From positions 81,947-145,946 of the forward strand of contig JAKFWA010000135.1 of the NCBI GenBank assembly GCA_021732995.1: a DNA stretch of 64,000 bases, read 5' to 3'. Both the position numbers and the translations under genes were made by a program. Below the pieces are notes generated by a model. The model was given only the letters and a program-made list of their open reading frames with translations, had not been told where the DNA came from and searched no databases. This document shows positions 53,191 through 63,875 of this stretch, one piece after another; the stretch's first letter is position 1; each line of letters opens with the position of its first letter. This stretch comes from Planctomycetaceae bacterium. Lineage in GTDB: Bacteria > Planctomycetota > Planctomycetia > Planctomycetales > Planctomycetaceae.

Positions 53191-54465
53191 ATGCGTTCTG
53201 CCATGTCACGACGCGCGTTTGTCGCATCGGCTGTTGCGGGGGTGTCCCTGAGCGGCTGGCTAAGTCGACTGGCGACTCAGGCCGCCGAAGAGAAGCTCGC
53301 CAAGTCGTGTGTGCTACTGTGGATGTCCGGTGGCCCTAGTCATTTGGACACATTCGATTTGAAGCCTGAAGGCCCCGCGAATGTTCGCGGCGAGTTTCGG
53401 CCGATCGATACGTCGGTGCCGGGAATTCAGATCAGCGAGCACTTCCCGAAACTTGCGCAGCAGATGCAGCATGCCGCCGTGTTGCGGAGCATGAGCACGC
53501 TGGAGTCGGATCATCAACTCGCGACCTATCATGTTCATACGGGTTACCAGAAACGGGCAGGTGGCGTTGCGTTTCCCAGCTTGGGTGCCATCACCTCGCA
53601 CGAACTGGGACGTCAAGATTTTCCGCTGCCGAATTTTGTCTGCATCGGGAATGGTCCTCGCCAGTCGACGCGCTCGGGGTTCCTTGGTCCTGACCATCAG
53701 CCCTTGGATGTGCTGAATCCTGAACGAGGCACCGACTACTTGGAGTCTCTGGCCAGTGAAGAGGAATTCGCGCGGCAATATGGATTGCTGGGGCGTCTGA
53801 ATTCTTCGTTCCAGAAGGTCTACCGTGCGGACTCGGCTCGCGCGCATGCCTCGGCGCTGGAGCGAGCAGTACGGATGATGAACGCCGAGCAGAAGCGGGC
53901 GTTCGACTTGTCGCAGGAACCCGAAGCGGTACGCGAGCGGTATGGACGCGGTAGTTTCGGGCAAGGCTGCCTTATGGCGCGCCGATTGATCGAGACCGAA
54001 GTTCGCTTCGTCGAAGTGATGATGGGCGACGGCGTCGGTTGGGACACCCACAACAATAACTTCCCCCGCACCAAGTCCTTGTCTCTTGAGGCCGATGCGG
54101 CGATGGCAACGCTCATCGACGATCTGCGGGCGCGAGGACGACTCGATTCCACCCTAATCATCTGGATGGGTGAGTTTGGTCGGAGTCCGCAGATCACGAG
54201 TGGTGCTGGCCGCAACCACTGGGCTCGCGCCTGGAGTACCGTTCTGGCCGGTGGCGGAATTCGGGGCGGACAAGTCGTGGGGCGCACCGATGAGCAAGCG
54301 GCGCAGGTTGTTGATCGCCCCATCGGTGTGAGCGATTTTCTAGCGACCGTCTGCACCGTCCTGGGCATCGACCATGCACGCGAGAATCAGGCGCCGGGCG
54401 TGAAGCGACCCATCTCGATTGTGGATAGCAGCAAAAAGGTCACGGTGATCTCTGAAGTGCTCTAA
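53191..54465 (+). CDS. DUF1501 protein (sulfatase-like fold, Tat-type signal)
   Basis: The 424-residue protein has a Tat-like signal (SRRAFVASAVAGVSLSGW). It shows the DUF1501 landmarks: CVLLWMSGGPSHLDTFDLKP, RSMSTLESDHQLATYHVHTGY, FGQGCLMARRLIETEVRFVEV, WDTHNNNF and LIIWMGEFGRSPQI with GAGRNHWARAWS. The family resembles alkaline-phosphatase/sulfatase-type hydrolases, but activity is not established. A perfect AAGGAG site lies seven bases before the ATG. It is co-transcribed with the DUF1549/DUF1553 gene just upstream. Confidence 0.93.
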   Translation: MRSAMSRRAFVASAVAGVSLSGWLSRLATQAAEEKLAKSCVLLWMSGGPSHLDTFDLKPEGPANVRGEFRPIDTSVPGIQISEHFPKLAQQMQHAAVLRSMSTLESDHQLATYHVHTGYQKRAGGVAFPSLGAITSHELGRQDFPLPNFVCIGNGPRQSTRSGFLGPDHQPLDVLNPERGTDYLESLASEEEFARQYGLLGRLNSSFQKVYRADSARAHASALERAVRMMNAEQKRAFDLSQEPEAVRERYGRGSFGQGCLMARRLIETEVRFVEVMMGDGVGWDTHNNNFPRTKSLSLEADAAMATLIDDLRARGRLDSTLIIWMGEFGRSPQITSGAGRNHWARAWSTVLAGGGIRGGQVVGRTDEQAAQVVDRPIGVSDFLATVCTVLGIDHARENQAPGVKRPISIVDSSKKVTVISEVL

Positions 54466-54591
54466 CCCGACCTTACGCAAAGTTTCGTAGCGGGGAGCAG
54501 CTTAGCGGCAACCACAGCCATGGGCGGCGAATTCAGAGCGAGCCTGATTCGACCCATCCAGCGGGCACTTCGACAACAGCAGGTAGCAAAA

Positions 54592-54678
54592 CGGAGAGGG
54601 CGGGATTCGAACCCGCGGTGAAGTTTCCCCCACGCCGCTTTAGCAAAGCGGTGCATTCGGCCACTCTGCCACCTCTCC
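54592..54678 (-). tRNA. tRNA-Ser (GCU)
   Basis: The 87-nt gene on the minus strand has a seven-base acceptor stem (GGAGAGG with CCTCTCC, discriminator G). The anticodon stem CCGCT/AGCGG encloses the loop TTGCTAA with anticodon GCT, and there is a long variable arm and the T-loop GGTTCGAATCC. The long variable arm and GCT anticodon identify serine (AGC/AGU codons). CCA is not encoded; the sequence after the discriminator is TTTTGC. Confidence 0.97.
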
Positions 54679-54849
54679 GGGTCAATTTGGCCGCGGGAAT
54701 AATAGTCCGTGACGCCCTGAAAGCAAGCTGTCACCCGGCGTGAGTTCGGTGTACTACCGCTCCAAACGCCAACTCGGCGGAATTATCGGCAAAGGGGCGG
54801 AGAGTCGCCGCGAACGGCCGCCGGCGTCACAATACTTACAGCCCGTAGA

Positions 54850-54870
54850 GCCTGCCCTCGGCGGGCGGGC
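54850..54870 (+). repeat. GC-rich hairpin upstream of the PPC-domain gene
   Basis: GCCTGCCC and GGGCGGGC form an eight-pair stem (one G-U) around a five-base loop, followed by GTTT. It lies 30 bp before the PPC gene start and may be a weak terminator or a leader hairpin. The T run is too short for a firm terminator call. Confidence 0.4.
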
Positions 54871-54900
54871 GTTTATGAAGTCTGCTGAACTCAATCAACT

Positions 54901-57399
54901 ATGACTGACAAATGTCTTTTTCGAGGTCTTCCCCGGCAAATCCTGCGGCGTATGGCGAGCCTGCTGGCGCTGGTGACTCAGTGGGTGCTGCTGAGTTCCT
55001 CGGCCAGCGCCGGGCCGATGGTGCACCACATTGAATCGACGTTGCCGCGCTGCGGACAGCGCGGAACGACGGTCGAAGTCACGCTGCAGGGTGTCTTTCT
55101 GAAAGACCCGCGTGAGATCGTCTTCTTCCGGCCGGGCATCAAAGCGGTCGAAGTTCAACAACTGCCGCCGCTGACTCCGCAGGTGCTGGTGCACAGCGGT
55201 CGGCTGGAAGAGCAGGTGCGCTGCAAATTCGTCATCGAGTCGGATTGCCCGCTGGGTGAACATCCCTTCCGGATGCGCACGGCGACGGAACTCACACTGT
55301 TGAGCACGTTCTGGGTGACTCCGTTTGAAGTCATCCCTGAAGGTGAACCCGGTCAAGGCGGCAATGACACGCTGGCGAGCGCCAAGTCCGTGCCGCGCAA
55401 CGCGACGGTGCACGGTCGCGTGGACACGGGCCGCTTCGCGGATCGGGACCTGTACCGCGTTGCTGGGAAAGCGGGCGAGCATCTGTCAGTCGAAGTGACG
55501 TCCGTGTGGCTGACCGAAAAGTTCTACGCGGATTCTGAGTTCGATCTGATGGTCCGCATCCTCGACGCTGAGGAACACGAACTCGCCCGCAACGATGACA
55601 GCGCGCTGCATGTGCAAGACCCGATCGCCTCCGTACTGCTGCCCAAGGACGGAGACTACGTCGTTGAAGTCAGGCAGCGGATCTTCAAAGGCGGCAGCAA
55701 CGTTTATTACCTCGCTCACATCGGAGCGAACCTGCGACCGCTGGCGGCTTATCCGGCCGGTGGCCGCGCCGGGAAGCCGTTGACGACAACCTTGCTGGGA
55801 GATCCCGCCGGGAAGCTGGAGCGTTCCATCAAGCTGCCCGATCAACCTGGCAGTTTCGACCACTACGAAGACGCGCCGACGCCGCTGCCGCTGCGTGTTT
55901 CCGAGTACGACAACGTGCTGGAGGAACAGCAAGCCAAGGAGACTCAAGTTGCTCAGCTACCAGCCGCGCTGAATGGCATCATTGATCAGCCCGGCGACGC
56001 GGATGGGTTCCGGCTGAAGGTCAAGAAGGGCGACCGCTATCGCGTGCGTGTCTTTGCGAGAGCACTCGGCACGCCACTCGATCCGCGAGTGACCTTGCGG
56101 CACGTTGACGCCAATCAACCGGAGATCGAGGGCGATGATGCCTCGCATGCGGATCGTGATCTGATTGGCGTTTCCACTTCGTTTCACCGCAAGGAACTGC
56201 TCGACCCGTCGTTCGTCTGGGAACCCAAACATGACGGCGAGTACATCCTCACCATCACCGACATGCGGAGCCTCGGCGATCCAACGTCCGTCTATCGCAT
56301 CGAAGTCGAACCGACCCGCGACGCCGTGCACACCTACCTCTATGCGGCCGTCATCGACAGCGCAGAATGTCCTCGGCTGACGAGCATCGCGATCCCGCAG
56401 GGCAATCGCTGGACGGTCAATGTACTGTTGGCGGAGGCTCAAGGCAGTCGCTTCAAGGGAGAACTCGACATCATCGCGAAGGGGTTGCCGCAAGGCGTGC
56501 GGATGATCGCGCCGCGCGTTCGCGAGGGACAAAAGTCAGTGCCGGTACAGTTCATCGCCGAACCCGACACGAAGCAACTGGGGACGTTGATTGAACTCGA
56601 AGCACAACCAGCGGATGGTTCGCGCCGCATCGAAAGCGGATCGCACCAGGCTTTTCCGTTCCTCAGTCATTCCGGCGGACGCGCCTGGCACTCAGTGCTT
56701 GTGGATCGCTATGCGCTGGCGGTTACCGACCCGGCTCCGTTCTCGATCGAACTTGTGCAACCGTCGATTCCGCTCTCGCAGAGCGGCGAACTGCTAATGC
56801 AGGTGAACCTCAAACGTCGCGAAGGTTTCAATGAGTCGGTCGACTTCCAGTTCGACTGGGTGCCTCCGGGAGTGCAGGCTCAGCCGACGGTGACCATTCC
56901 GGAAGGAGAGAACTCATCGCAGTTGCGTCTGTTCGCCAGTCCTTCTGCCCAGCCGGGTAACTGGAAGGTGGCTGTTACGGCGACAACGACCGGCGGCTCG
57001 TACTACCTGGGAGCAGGTCGCACGCGCGTGTCGTCCAGCTTTGTGGATCTCAACATCGCTGAACCCTATATCGCGCTGAAGAACAAGCCCGCCGCCGTGC
57101 GTCGATCTGAGAAAGCTCAAATCGTGTGGGACGTCGAACACAAGAAGCCGTTCCCCGGTGAAGCGGAAGCCATCCTGCTCGGCCTGCCGAAAGGGGTTTC
57201 GGTCGTTGAGCCGGCTCCGCGACTCAAGGCCGGGGACAAACAACTGACTTTCGAGGTTGACGCATCACCTGACGCGCTGCTCGGCCAATACAAGGAGCTG
57301 ACCTGCGAGATCGTCATTCGTCAGGCTGGCCAGGAAATCCGGCAACGCACGGGAAAAGGCATCCTGCGAGTCGACCCGGCCCTGGCTGGATCCAAGTAG
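54901..57399 (+). CDS. Secreted protein with PPC (pre-peptidase C-terminal) domains
   Basis: The 832-residue protein has a signal peptide within residues 1-37 (MASLLALVTQWVLLSSSASA); the Met at codon 18 is an alternative start. A beta-rich region (GQRGTTVEVTLQGVFLKDPREIVFF) precedes a PPC domain at ~150-280 (VHGRVDTGRFADRDLYRVAG) and a second PPC-like domain at ~355-490 (IDQPGDADGFRLKVKKGDRYRVRVFA). Ig-like beta-sandwich segments follow to the C-terminus. Such proteins are common in planctomycete secretomes next to DUF1501/DUF1549 genes and are thought to be extracellular binding or structural proteins. No catalytic motif is visible. Confidence 0.85.
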   Translation: MTDKCLFRGLPRQILRRMASLLALVTQWVLLSSSASAGPMVHHIESTLPRCGQRGTTVEVTLQGVFLKDPREIVFFRPGIKAVEVQQLPPLTPQVLVHSGRLEEQVRCKFVIESDCPLGEHPFRMRTATELTLLSTFWVTPFEVIPEGEPGQGGNDTLASAKSVPRNATVHGRVDTGRFADRDLYRVAGKAGEHLSVEVTSVWLTEKFYADSEFDLMVRILDAEEHELARNDDSALHVQDPIASVLLPKDGDYVVEVRQRIFKGGSNVYYLAHIGANLRPLAAYPAGGRAGKPLTTTLLGDPAGKLERSIKLPDQPGSFDHYEDAPTPLPLRVSEYDNVLEEQQAKETQVAQLPAALNGIIDQPGDADGFRLKVKKGDRYRVRVFARALGTPLDPRVTLRHVDANQPEIEGDDASHADRDLIGVSTSFHRKELLDPSFVWEPKHDGEYILTITDMRSLGDPTSVYRIEVEPTRDAVHTYLYAAVIDSAECPRLTSIAIPQGNRWTVNVLLAEAQGSRFKGELDIIAKGLPQGVRMIAPRVREGQKSVPVQFIAEPDTKQLGTLIELEAQPADGSRRIESGSHQAFPFLSHSGGRAWHSVLVDRYALAVTDPAPFSIELVQPSIPLSQSGELLMQVNLKRREGFNESVDFQFDWVPPGVQAQPTVTIPEGENSSQLRLFASPSAQPGNWKVAVTATTTGGSYYLGAGRTRVSSSFVDLNIAEPYIALKNKPAAVRRSEKAQIVWDVEHKKPFPGEAEAILLGLPKGVSVVEPAPRLKAGDKQLTFEVDASPDALLGQYKELTCEIVIRQAGQEIRQRTGKGILRVDPALAGSK

Positions 57400-57579
57400 C
57401 CTGCGTGCTCTTTCGGGAATGTGGATTGAGCTCAGGCGACGAGCGATAACTCATTTCTTGAGAACAGATTACATCCCGCCAAGAAAAGGCGCTGACGCAG
57501 TTGGCGACAACCTGCTATCACGCCACACTGTATGCAACGAACCTGCGGGATATGCCCGCTTTTTGTTACGGAGAACTTC

Positions 57580-58725
<1,146 letters not shown>

Positions 58726-58778
58726 CATCCCCGACATCGCGGATTGCGAAGTCGATTCATGGGAGTCATCGAGTTTCC

Positions 58779-60197
58779 ATGTTCCATCGCAATCCGTTTC
58801 CCGCAGTCTCCCGGCGCGATGCGCTGCAACGCATCGGTGCCGGTTTTGGAACCATCGGGCTGGGTTCTCTGTTGAGTTCACCGAGCGCCGCTGCTGCTCC
58901 ATCGGCCAGTCCATTGTTGCCCAAGCTGTCGCACTTCGCTCCCAAAGCGAAGCGGGTAATTCAGCTCTTTATGCCCGGAGGACCGTCGCAGACGGACTCG
59001 TTCGATTACAAGCCCGAAGTCGCCAAATACGCCGGACAGCGACCGACCGAAGTGGATCGCAAGTCCCTGCGCAACACCAAGGGCGGGTTGTTTCCGTCGC
59101 CGTTCAAGTTCAAGCAGTACGGTGAGTGCGGCAAGTGGGTGAGTGACATCTTTCCGCACATCGGTTCGTGCGCGGATGACATCTGCTTCATCCATTCGAT
59201 GCACACCGACATCCCGGAACATGCCGGCGCCATGATCATGATGAGCGTCGGGCACCTGCAGCCGAATCGGCCCAGCATGGGTGCATGGCTCGTCTACGGT
59301 CTCGGCACCGATAACCAGAACCTGCCGGGCTTCGTCGCGATGTCTCCGCGAGCTCAACCGCGCGGCGGACTGGCTCACTGGGGCAATAGTTTTCTGCCGG
59401 GTGCTTACTCAGGCTGCTACGTCAACATCGCTCAGATGAAACCAGACTCGGTACTGCACGATCTGCGGAACCAGTTCGTATCACCCGAAGATCAACGCAA
59501 GCAGGCTGACTTACTCGGTCGCCTCAATCGCCTGCATGCCGATCGCGAACAACAAGACGCGGGTCTGGAAGGTCGCATCGCTGCGATGGAGATGGCATTC
59601 CGGATGCAGTTCTCTGTGCCCGAAGCGTTCGACATTTCTGGAGAAACCAAAGCGACGCTCGATCTGTACGGCGACAGTGAATACGCGAAGGGATGTTTGC
59701 TGGCTCGGCGCATGATTGAACGCGGCGTGCGCTGCGTGCAGTTGTCGCATTCCATCGACGGCTACGACATCGCCTGGGACACCGGTCACGACAACATCGA
59801 AGGCGGACACGCTGTGCTCGCGAAGGCCTGCGACCAGGGCATCGCGGCTCTCATCAAAGACCTCAAACAACGCGGGCTCTTTGATGAAACGCTGCTGGTC
59901 TGGGGTGGCGAGTTCGGTCGCGCTCCCACCAGCGAAGGTCAGAAGGGCCGCGACCACGATCACTATGGCTATACGGTTTGGATGGCTGGCGGTGGTGTGA
60001 AGGGTGGCATGAGCTACGGTTCAACGGACCAGTTCGGCCTGAGCGCCGTCGAGAACCGCGTCCACGTGCATGACCTGCACGCGACCATTCTGCATCTGAT
60101 GGGCCTCGATCACGAGAAGCTCACCTATCGTTATTCCGGTCGCGACTATCGCCTGACCGACATCCACGGCCACGTGGTCCACGACGTCATCGCTTGA
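58779..60197 (+). CDS. DUF1501 protein (second copy)
   Basis: The 472-residue protein has a Tat-like signal (SRRDALQRIGAGFGTIGLGSLLSS). Family motifs are RVIQLFMPGGPSQTDSFDYKP, ICFIHSMHTDIPEHAGAMIMM, YAKGCLLARRMIERGVRCVQL and LLVWGGEFGRAPTSEGQKGRDHD. It is longer than the copy at 53.2 kb and belongs to the type usually paired with a DUF1549/DUF1553 gene, but here its neighbours are hpnH and a sugar-isomerase-like gene. Its enzymatic activity is not established; the fold is sulfatase-like. Confidence 0.92.
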   Translation: MFHRNPFPAVSRRDALQRIGAGFGTIGLGSLLSSPSAAAAPSASPLLPKLSHFAPKAKRVIQLFMPGGPSQTDSFDYKPEVAKYAGQRPTEVDRKSLRNTKGGLFPSPFKFKQYGECGKWVSDIFPHIGSCADDICFIHSMHTDIPEHAGAMIMMSVGHLQPNRPSMGAWLVYGLGTDNQNLPGFVAMSPRAQPRGGLAHWGNSFLPGAYSGCYVNIAQMKPDSVLHDLRNQFVSPEDQRKQADLLGRLNRLHADREQQDAGLEGRIAAMEMAFRMQFSVPEAFDISGETKATLDLYGDSEYAKGCLLARRMIERGVRCVQLSHSIDGYDIAWDTGHDNIEGGHAVLAKACDQGIAALIKDLKQRGLFDETLLVWGGEFGRAPTSEGQKGRDHDHYGYTVWMAGGGVKGGMSYGSTDQFGLSAVENRVHVHDLHATILHLMGLDHEKLTYRYSGRDYRLTDIHGHVVHDVIA

Positions 60198-60241
60198 GAT
60201 TCACCTCTGCCTGTTTCACCTCTTGATGAAGGAACTTCCCG

Positions 60242-61285
60242 ATGTCCGAAAACAATGTCGGCAACAGTCGCTTCCCGAGGCTCGATCGCCGCGAACTGCT
60301 GGCTTACTCGGCGGCATTTGGAACGTCCTTCCTGGTCTCTCAAGGGCTGATGAGTGCAGCGGAAGCCGCTCAGTTGGAAGCCGCGAAGCCTGCCCCCGCC
60401 AAACCGGGCAAGAAGTACGACATGAAGAAGTCCATCAACCTGTGGGCTCTTCCCTACCCCGACAAGATGACGCTGAAGCAATGCTTTGAACTCGCCAAAG
60501 ACGCAGGCTTTGACGGCGTCGAGGTGAACTACAACCTCGAAGGCGATCTCTCACCGGAGGCCAGTGAAAAGGACCTGAAAGCGATCGGCGACATGGCCCG
60601 CAAGATCGGCATTCAGATCAGCGGCGTGTGCTCGTTCCTGTTCTGGCCGTATCCGCTGACCAGCAACGATCTCGAACGTCGCGCCAAAGGCCGCGAACTG
60701 GCGGGCAAGATGATTCATGCGGCGAAGCACCTCGGCACCGAGAATTTGTTGGTTGTTCCCGGAGCCGTTTACATTCCGTGGGCCCCCGAAAAGGAACCAG
60801 TTGCGAATGATGTCTGCACGCAGCGAGCCCGTGAATCCATTCAAGGCGTGCTCGCCGAAGCCGAGAAGTTGGGCATCTACTTGAACCTCGAAAACATCTT
60901 CGCCAACGGCTTCCTGATGAGCCCGCAGGAGATGAATGACTTCGTCGACAGCTTCAAGAGCGACCATGTCCGCGTGCACTTCGACACCGGCAACATCATG
61001 CAGTTCCAGTTCCCCGAGCACTGGGTCGACATCTGCGGCAAGCGGATCAAGAACATCCACCTGAAGGAATACAGCAAGCTGGCAGGCACCGAGTTCAAAC
61101 TTGAATCCTTCCGCCCGCTGCTCGACGGCACGATCAACTGGCCGGCCGTGCTCGAAGCCCTCGATCGAGTCGGCTATCGCGGCTATCTGACCTTCGAATA
61201 CTTCCACCCGTTCCCGCACTGGCCCGAAGCGCTGGTCTATCAAACATCGGACTCGCTCGACCGCATGCTAGGCCGAAAGGCATAG
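60242..61285 (+). CDS. Sugar phosphate isomerase/epimerase-like TIM-barrel protein (AP endonuclease 2 family), Tat-type signal
   Basis: The 347-residue protein begins with a Tat-like signal (LDRRELLAYSAAFGTSFLVSQGL), so it is probably exported. It has the xylose-isomerase-like TIM-barrel pattern with metal ligands on successive strands: FDGVEVNYNLEG, YLNLENIFANGF (Glu), VRVHFDTGNIMQF (Asp), IKNIHLKEYSK (His) and GYLTFEYFHPFP (Glu). An AAGGAA site precedes the ATG. It follows the DUF1501 gene by 44 bp, a common planctomycete arrangement. Substrate is unknown; a sugar or inositol derivative is likely. Confidence 0.9.
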   Translation: MSENNVGNSRFPRLDRRELLAYSAAFGTSFLVSQGLMSAAEAAQLEAAKPAPAKPGKKYDMKKSINLWALPYPDKMTLKQCFELAKDAGFDGVEVNYNLEGDLSPEASEKDLKAIGDMARKIGIQISGVCSFLFWPYPLTSNDLERRAKGRELAGKMIHAAKHLGTENLLVVPGAVYIPWAPEKEPVANDVCTQRARESIQGVLAEAEKLGIYLNLENIFANGFLMSPQEMNDFVDSFKSDHVRVHFDTGNIMQFQFPEHWVDICGKRIKNIHLKEYSKLAGTEFKLESFRPLLDGTINWPAVLEALDRVGYRGYLTFEYFHPFPHWPEALVYQTSDSLDRMLGRKA

Positions 61286-61291
61286 GCAGGG

Positions 61292-61652
61292 TCATTTGTC
61301 CCAACCTAAGACGCCAGCTCCTTCATGCATGAACCATCCAACCGTCCACGCCACACCGGCTGGGCACAGCAGGAGGGCGGCGAACTGCTGGATCAAGTTG
61401 AACATCCCGCCGATTCCACCGTCACCGCTGGTGCGATAGTCCGGCAAGGCATGCAGCATTGCGAAGGTGAATAGAAATCCAAAGACGGCGACGACCGCCG
61501 TAAACCCCAACCATACACCAATACGCTGCGCGCAACGAAAAACATTTCACCATCGTTTCTGCGAGATGGATCCCGGATCCAAGCAAGCCCCCAAGCACCG
61601 GAACAATGAAGCACATTGCGAGGCCCAGGTAGAACAAGAAAACGATGAACAT
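61292..61652 (-). pseudogene. Small membrane protein with a single-base frameshift
   Basis: One frame encodes MFIVFLFYLGLAMCFIVPV to KCF and a second, shifted by one base, continues RCAQRIGVWLGFTAVVAVFGFLFTFAML to the stop at 61292. The break coincides with a run of five T on the minus strand near 61545. Removing one T joins the two halves into a protein of about 120 residues with three to four membrane segments. Either the gene is recently inactivated or the base is a sequencing error. It lies convergent with, and six bases from, the sugar-isomerase gene. Confidence 0.6.
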
Positions 61653-61800
61653 GGCATTGTCAGGACGGCGCCCGCTCCGATTGTCTGTGGTCTTGGTTGT
61701 GTCGCAGTGACCACAGAGGCGTCAGCGAAAGCGTCGTTGCAACGCGAATTCCGGATGATTTTCGCAACGCCAGCCTGCGGCGAGGCCGGTTGCAGCGCGA

Positions 61801-62748
61801 TCAGCGACTTTCTCCGGAAGCCTGCGAGATCCGGGCGTGGACAATGCGGCGGTCGAATTCTTCAAAGCCCAGTTTTGCGTAGAGGCTGATTGCCAGCGTG
61901 TTGCGGATATCGACAGCCAGCACGACTTCGGAGCCTCCGGTCTGCTGAGCCCGCTGGAGGCCGTCGAGCAGAATGCCCATCCCGAAGCCTTTGCCGCGAA
62001 AACGCGAATCGACTCCAAAGTAGACGACTTCCCAGACTCGTTCCGGAAGATGCTCGGACATCAGCAGGAGGCCCACGTCCTGACCGTCGGCCTGCTGGTA
62101 GAGTCGCCAGCGCTGCGGATCGAACCTGCCGGTGAGCTTGTGGCTCTCCAGGGCATCATCGGCCGTGCGGCAACCAGCGGTCACTTCAGGACAATCCAGA
62201 GTGTCGATGTAGGTCGCATCCAGAGTTCTTGCAAAGCGAGCACGGTTGGCAGCTTCATCAAACGCGATGGACTGCAGTGGCTCCGCTGCGGACGCGGGAC
62301 TCACGGGAAGAGTCAGCGATCGATGCATGAAGAGCAGTTCGGTGAGTCGCGGAAAGCCGTGCTCAGCCATTTCCCGGCTGATCCGTCGCTGGTCGGAGTC
62401 CAGCAGGGCCTGGCCAATCCACGAACCGGGGGCATCTACGATTGATCGGGCTTGTCTATACAACGCCGCACGCAGTTCGCGGGCGTAGTTCGGCGGGCTG
62501 ATGCGCGGGGCGATTTCGGCGGGCCAGACGAAGACGGTGCCGTCCTTCTGTTTCACCAGCGTGATGACGCCGATGACTCGTCCGGCTTCCTGAAACAGAA
62601 AGCAATCGTCGAGCGAAATCTCGCCGCGACGATTGGATTCCAGCATGTTGCGAATGCGGTCGGCACGTTCGGCGTGCGGAAAGCGTTGCATCTGCAGGCC
62701 GAGCGCCTCGGGCAGAGTGGCCGCATCCGCACGGCAAACGGGAAGCAT
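61801..62748 (-). CDS. GNAT-family N-acetyltransferase
   Basis: The protein has about 315 residues from the ATG at 62748 (GGAA eight bases upstream; a TTG at 62763 also opens the frame). The C-terminal half carries the acetyl-CoA motif VVYFGVDSRFRGKGFGMGILLDGL, with RGKGFG as the pyrophosphate loop, and VLAVDIRNTLAISLYAKLGFEEF. The N-terminal half is a degenerate second GNAT-like domain (DDCFLFQEAGRVIGVITLV). It lies 20 bp after the Dabb-domain gene and is probably co-transcribed. The acceptor is unknown. Confidence 0.9.
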   Translation of the reverse strand: MLPVCRADAATLPEALGLQMQRFPHAERADRIRNMLESNRRGEISLDDCFLFQEAGRVIGVITLVKQKDGTVFVWPAEIAPRISPPNYARELRAALYRQARSIVDAPGSWIGQALLDSDQRRISREMAEHGFPRLTELLFMHRSLTLPVSPASAAEPLQSIAFDEAANRARFARTLDATYIDTLDCPEVTAGCRTADDALESHKLTGRFDPQRWRLYQQADGQDVGLLLMSEHLPERVWEVVYFGVDSRFRGKGFGMGILLDGLQRAQQTGGSEVVLAVDIRNTLAISLYAKLGFEEFDRRIVHARISQASGESR

Positions 62749-62768
62749 AGATTCGTTCCGCAACGGCT

Positions 62769-63089
62769 TTAGGAGATGTAAGAGTCAAACACGCGGACGC
62801 GCTTCCAGTTCGGCTTGCACTCGTCGATGAACACCTTGTGACGCGGATGTTCCTGATATTTATCGTGCGAAGCTTTGCTGTCGAAGACAACATGCAGGGC
62901 AACGCTGTAAGCCTGATCGTTGACAGGGCGATTGAATTCCTTGCCCAGCACGCCGACCGAAAAGTAGACCGTGCCTTCGTGGCCGGACAGGTTCTTGTTG
63001 GCGGAATCAACCAGTTTCTGAACCGCGGCGGGTGATTCGTCGGTGAGATCGAAGAACACGATATGGGCGAGATGCGGACCAGCGGACAT
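62769..63089 (-). CDS. Dabb (stress-responsive A/B barrel) domain protein
   Basis: The 106-residue protein has the dimeric alpha/beta-barrel pattern LAHIVFFDLTDESPAAVQKLVD, then FSVGVLGKEFNRPVNDQAYSVALHVVFDSKASHDKYQEHPRHKVFI, typical of Dabb proteins. The conserved segment HDKYQEHPRH is present. Members are found in stress responses and in some catabolic pathways, and many have no known activity. It precedes the GNAT gene by 20 bp on the same strand. Confidence 0.92.
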   Translation of the reverse strand: MSAGPHLAHIVFFDLTDESPAAVQKLVDSANKNLSGHEGTVYFSVGVLGKEFNRPVNDQAYSVALHVVFDSKASHDKYQEHPRHKVFIDECKPNWKRVRVFDSYIS

Positions 63090-63202
63090 GCGAAAAATCC
63101 TTCATAGCGACAGAGACGGTCCTCAACCCGAGGACACGGCGACCAGAAATGGTCGAGCCGCGAACAGCTCGACCATGTTTTGTAACCAGCGCCGGAATCG
63201 GA

Positions 63203-63219
63203 CACTGGCAGAGCCAGTG
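63203..63219. repeat. Short perfect inverted repeat
   Basis: CACTGGC-AGA-GCCAGTG forms a perfect seven-pair stem with a three-base loop in the gap between the Dabb and DUF1080 genes. There is no T run, so it is not a clear terminator. It resembles dispersed palindromes (GCCAGTGGC type) that recur in planctomycete intergenic regions, but that link is from memory. Confidence 0.45.
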
Positions 63220-63248
63220 GCACCCGATTCACGACGACTCAGCAAGAA

Positions 63249-63875
63249 CTAATCCAGACGCTTCACGCGGATGTTCTTGAACCACACGACGCTCTTGGGG
63301 TCGTGAGCCTGCAGAGCGAACGTGCCCTTGTCGACGACGCGGGTGAAGTCCTTACCCGCTTCCTTGCCTTCTGGCTCGGTGTAGTCCACGACCGTCTTGC
63401 CATCGACCTTAACGACGATGTGCTTGCCTTTGACGATGATGTGCTGAGTCCACCAGGTGTCGTCCTTGCCGGATTCCTTGACGTTTACCACCTGGTACAG
63501 GCTGCCGGTCTTGATCGGGTCGCCGTGTGTGTTGTTGACCTGACTCTCGAAGCCGTACTTGGGCCAGCCGGTTTCCTGGAACTTCGTATGGAAGTAGATA
63601 CCGCCGTTGGAACCCGGAGCAGTCTTGCAGTCGACCTTCAATTCAAAGTTCACGAAAGGCTTATCGTCGCCGACATAGAACAGGTGGCTGCGGTCGCCCT
63701 TGGCCTTGAACGCGCCGTCTTCCAACGACCAGCTCTCTTTGTTTTCGTTGATTTTCCAGCCGTCAAAGCTCTTGCCATCGGTGATGGTCTTGAAGCCTTC
63801 TTCGTCCTTCTCAGCGGCAACTGCCAGGCTCAGTCCGCAGACGGCGGCCAGGCAAAAAGCAAACAACTTCTTCAT
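63249..63875 (-). CDS. DUF1080 / 3-keto-disaccharide hydrolase-family protein
   Basis: The protein has 208 residues from the Met at 63875, chosen because GAGGA lies upstream and a signal peptide follows ([20 protein letters not shown]). An open frame extends to 63953. The concanavalin-like fold motifs of DUF1080 are present: [70 protein letters not shown] and [15 protein letters not shown]. The family acts on extracellular glycosides, and some members cleave 3-keto-disaccharides. This secreted protein fits the polysaccharide-degrading life style of planctomycetes. Confidence 0.92.
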   Translation of the reverse strand: MKKLFAFCLAAVCGLSLAVAAEKDEEGFKTITDGKSFDGWKINENKESWSLEDGAFKAKGDRSHLFYVGDDKPFVNFELKVDCKTAPGSNGGIYFHTKFQETGWPKYGFESQVNNTHGDPIKTGSLYQVVNVKESGKDDTWWTQHIIVKGKHIVVKVDGKTVVDYTEPEGKEAGKDFTRVVDKGTFALQAHDPKSVVWFKNIRVKRLD

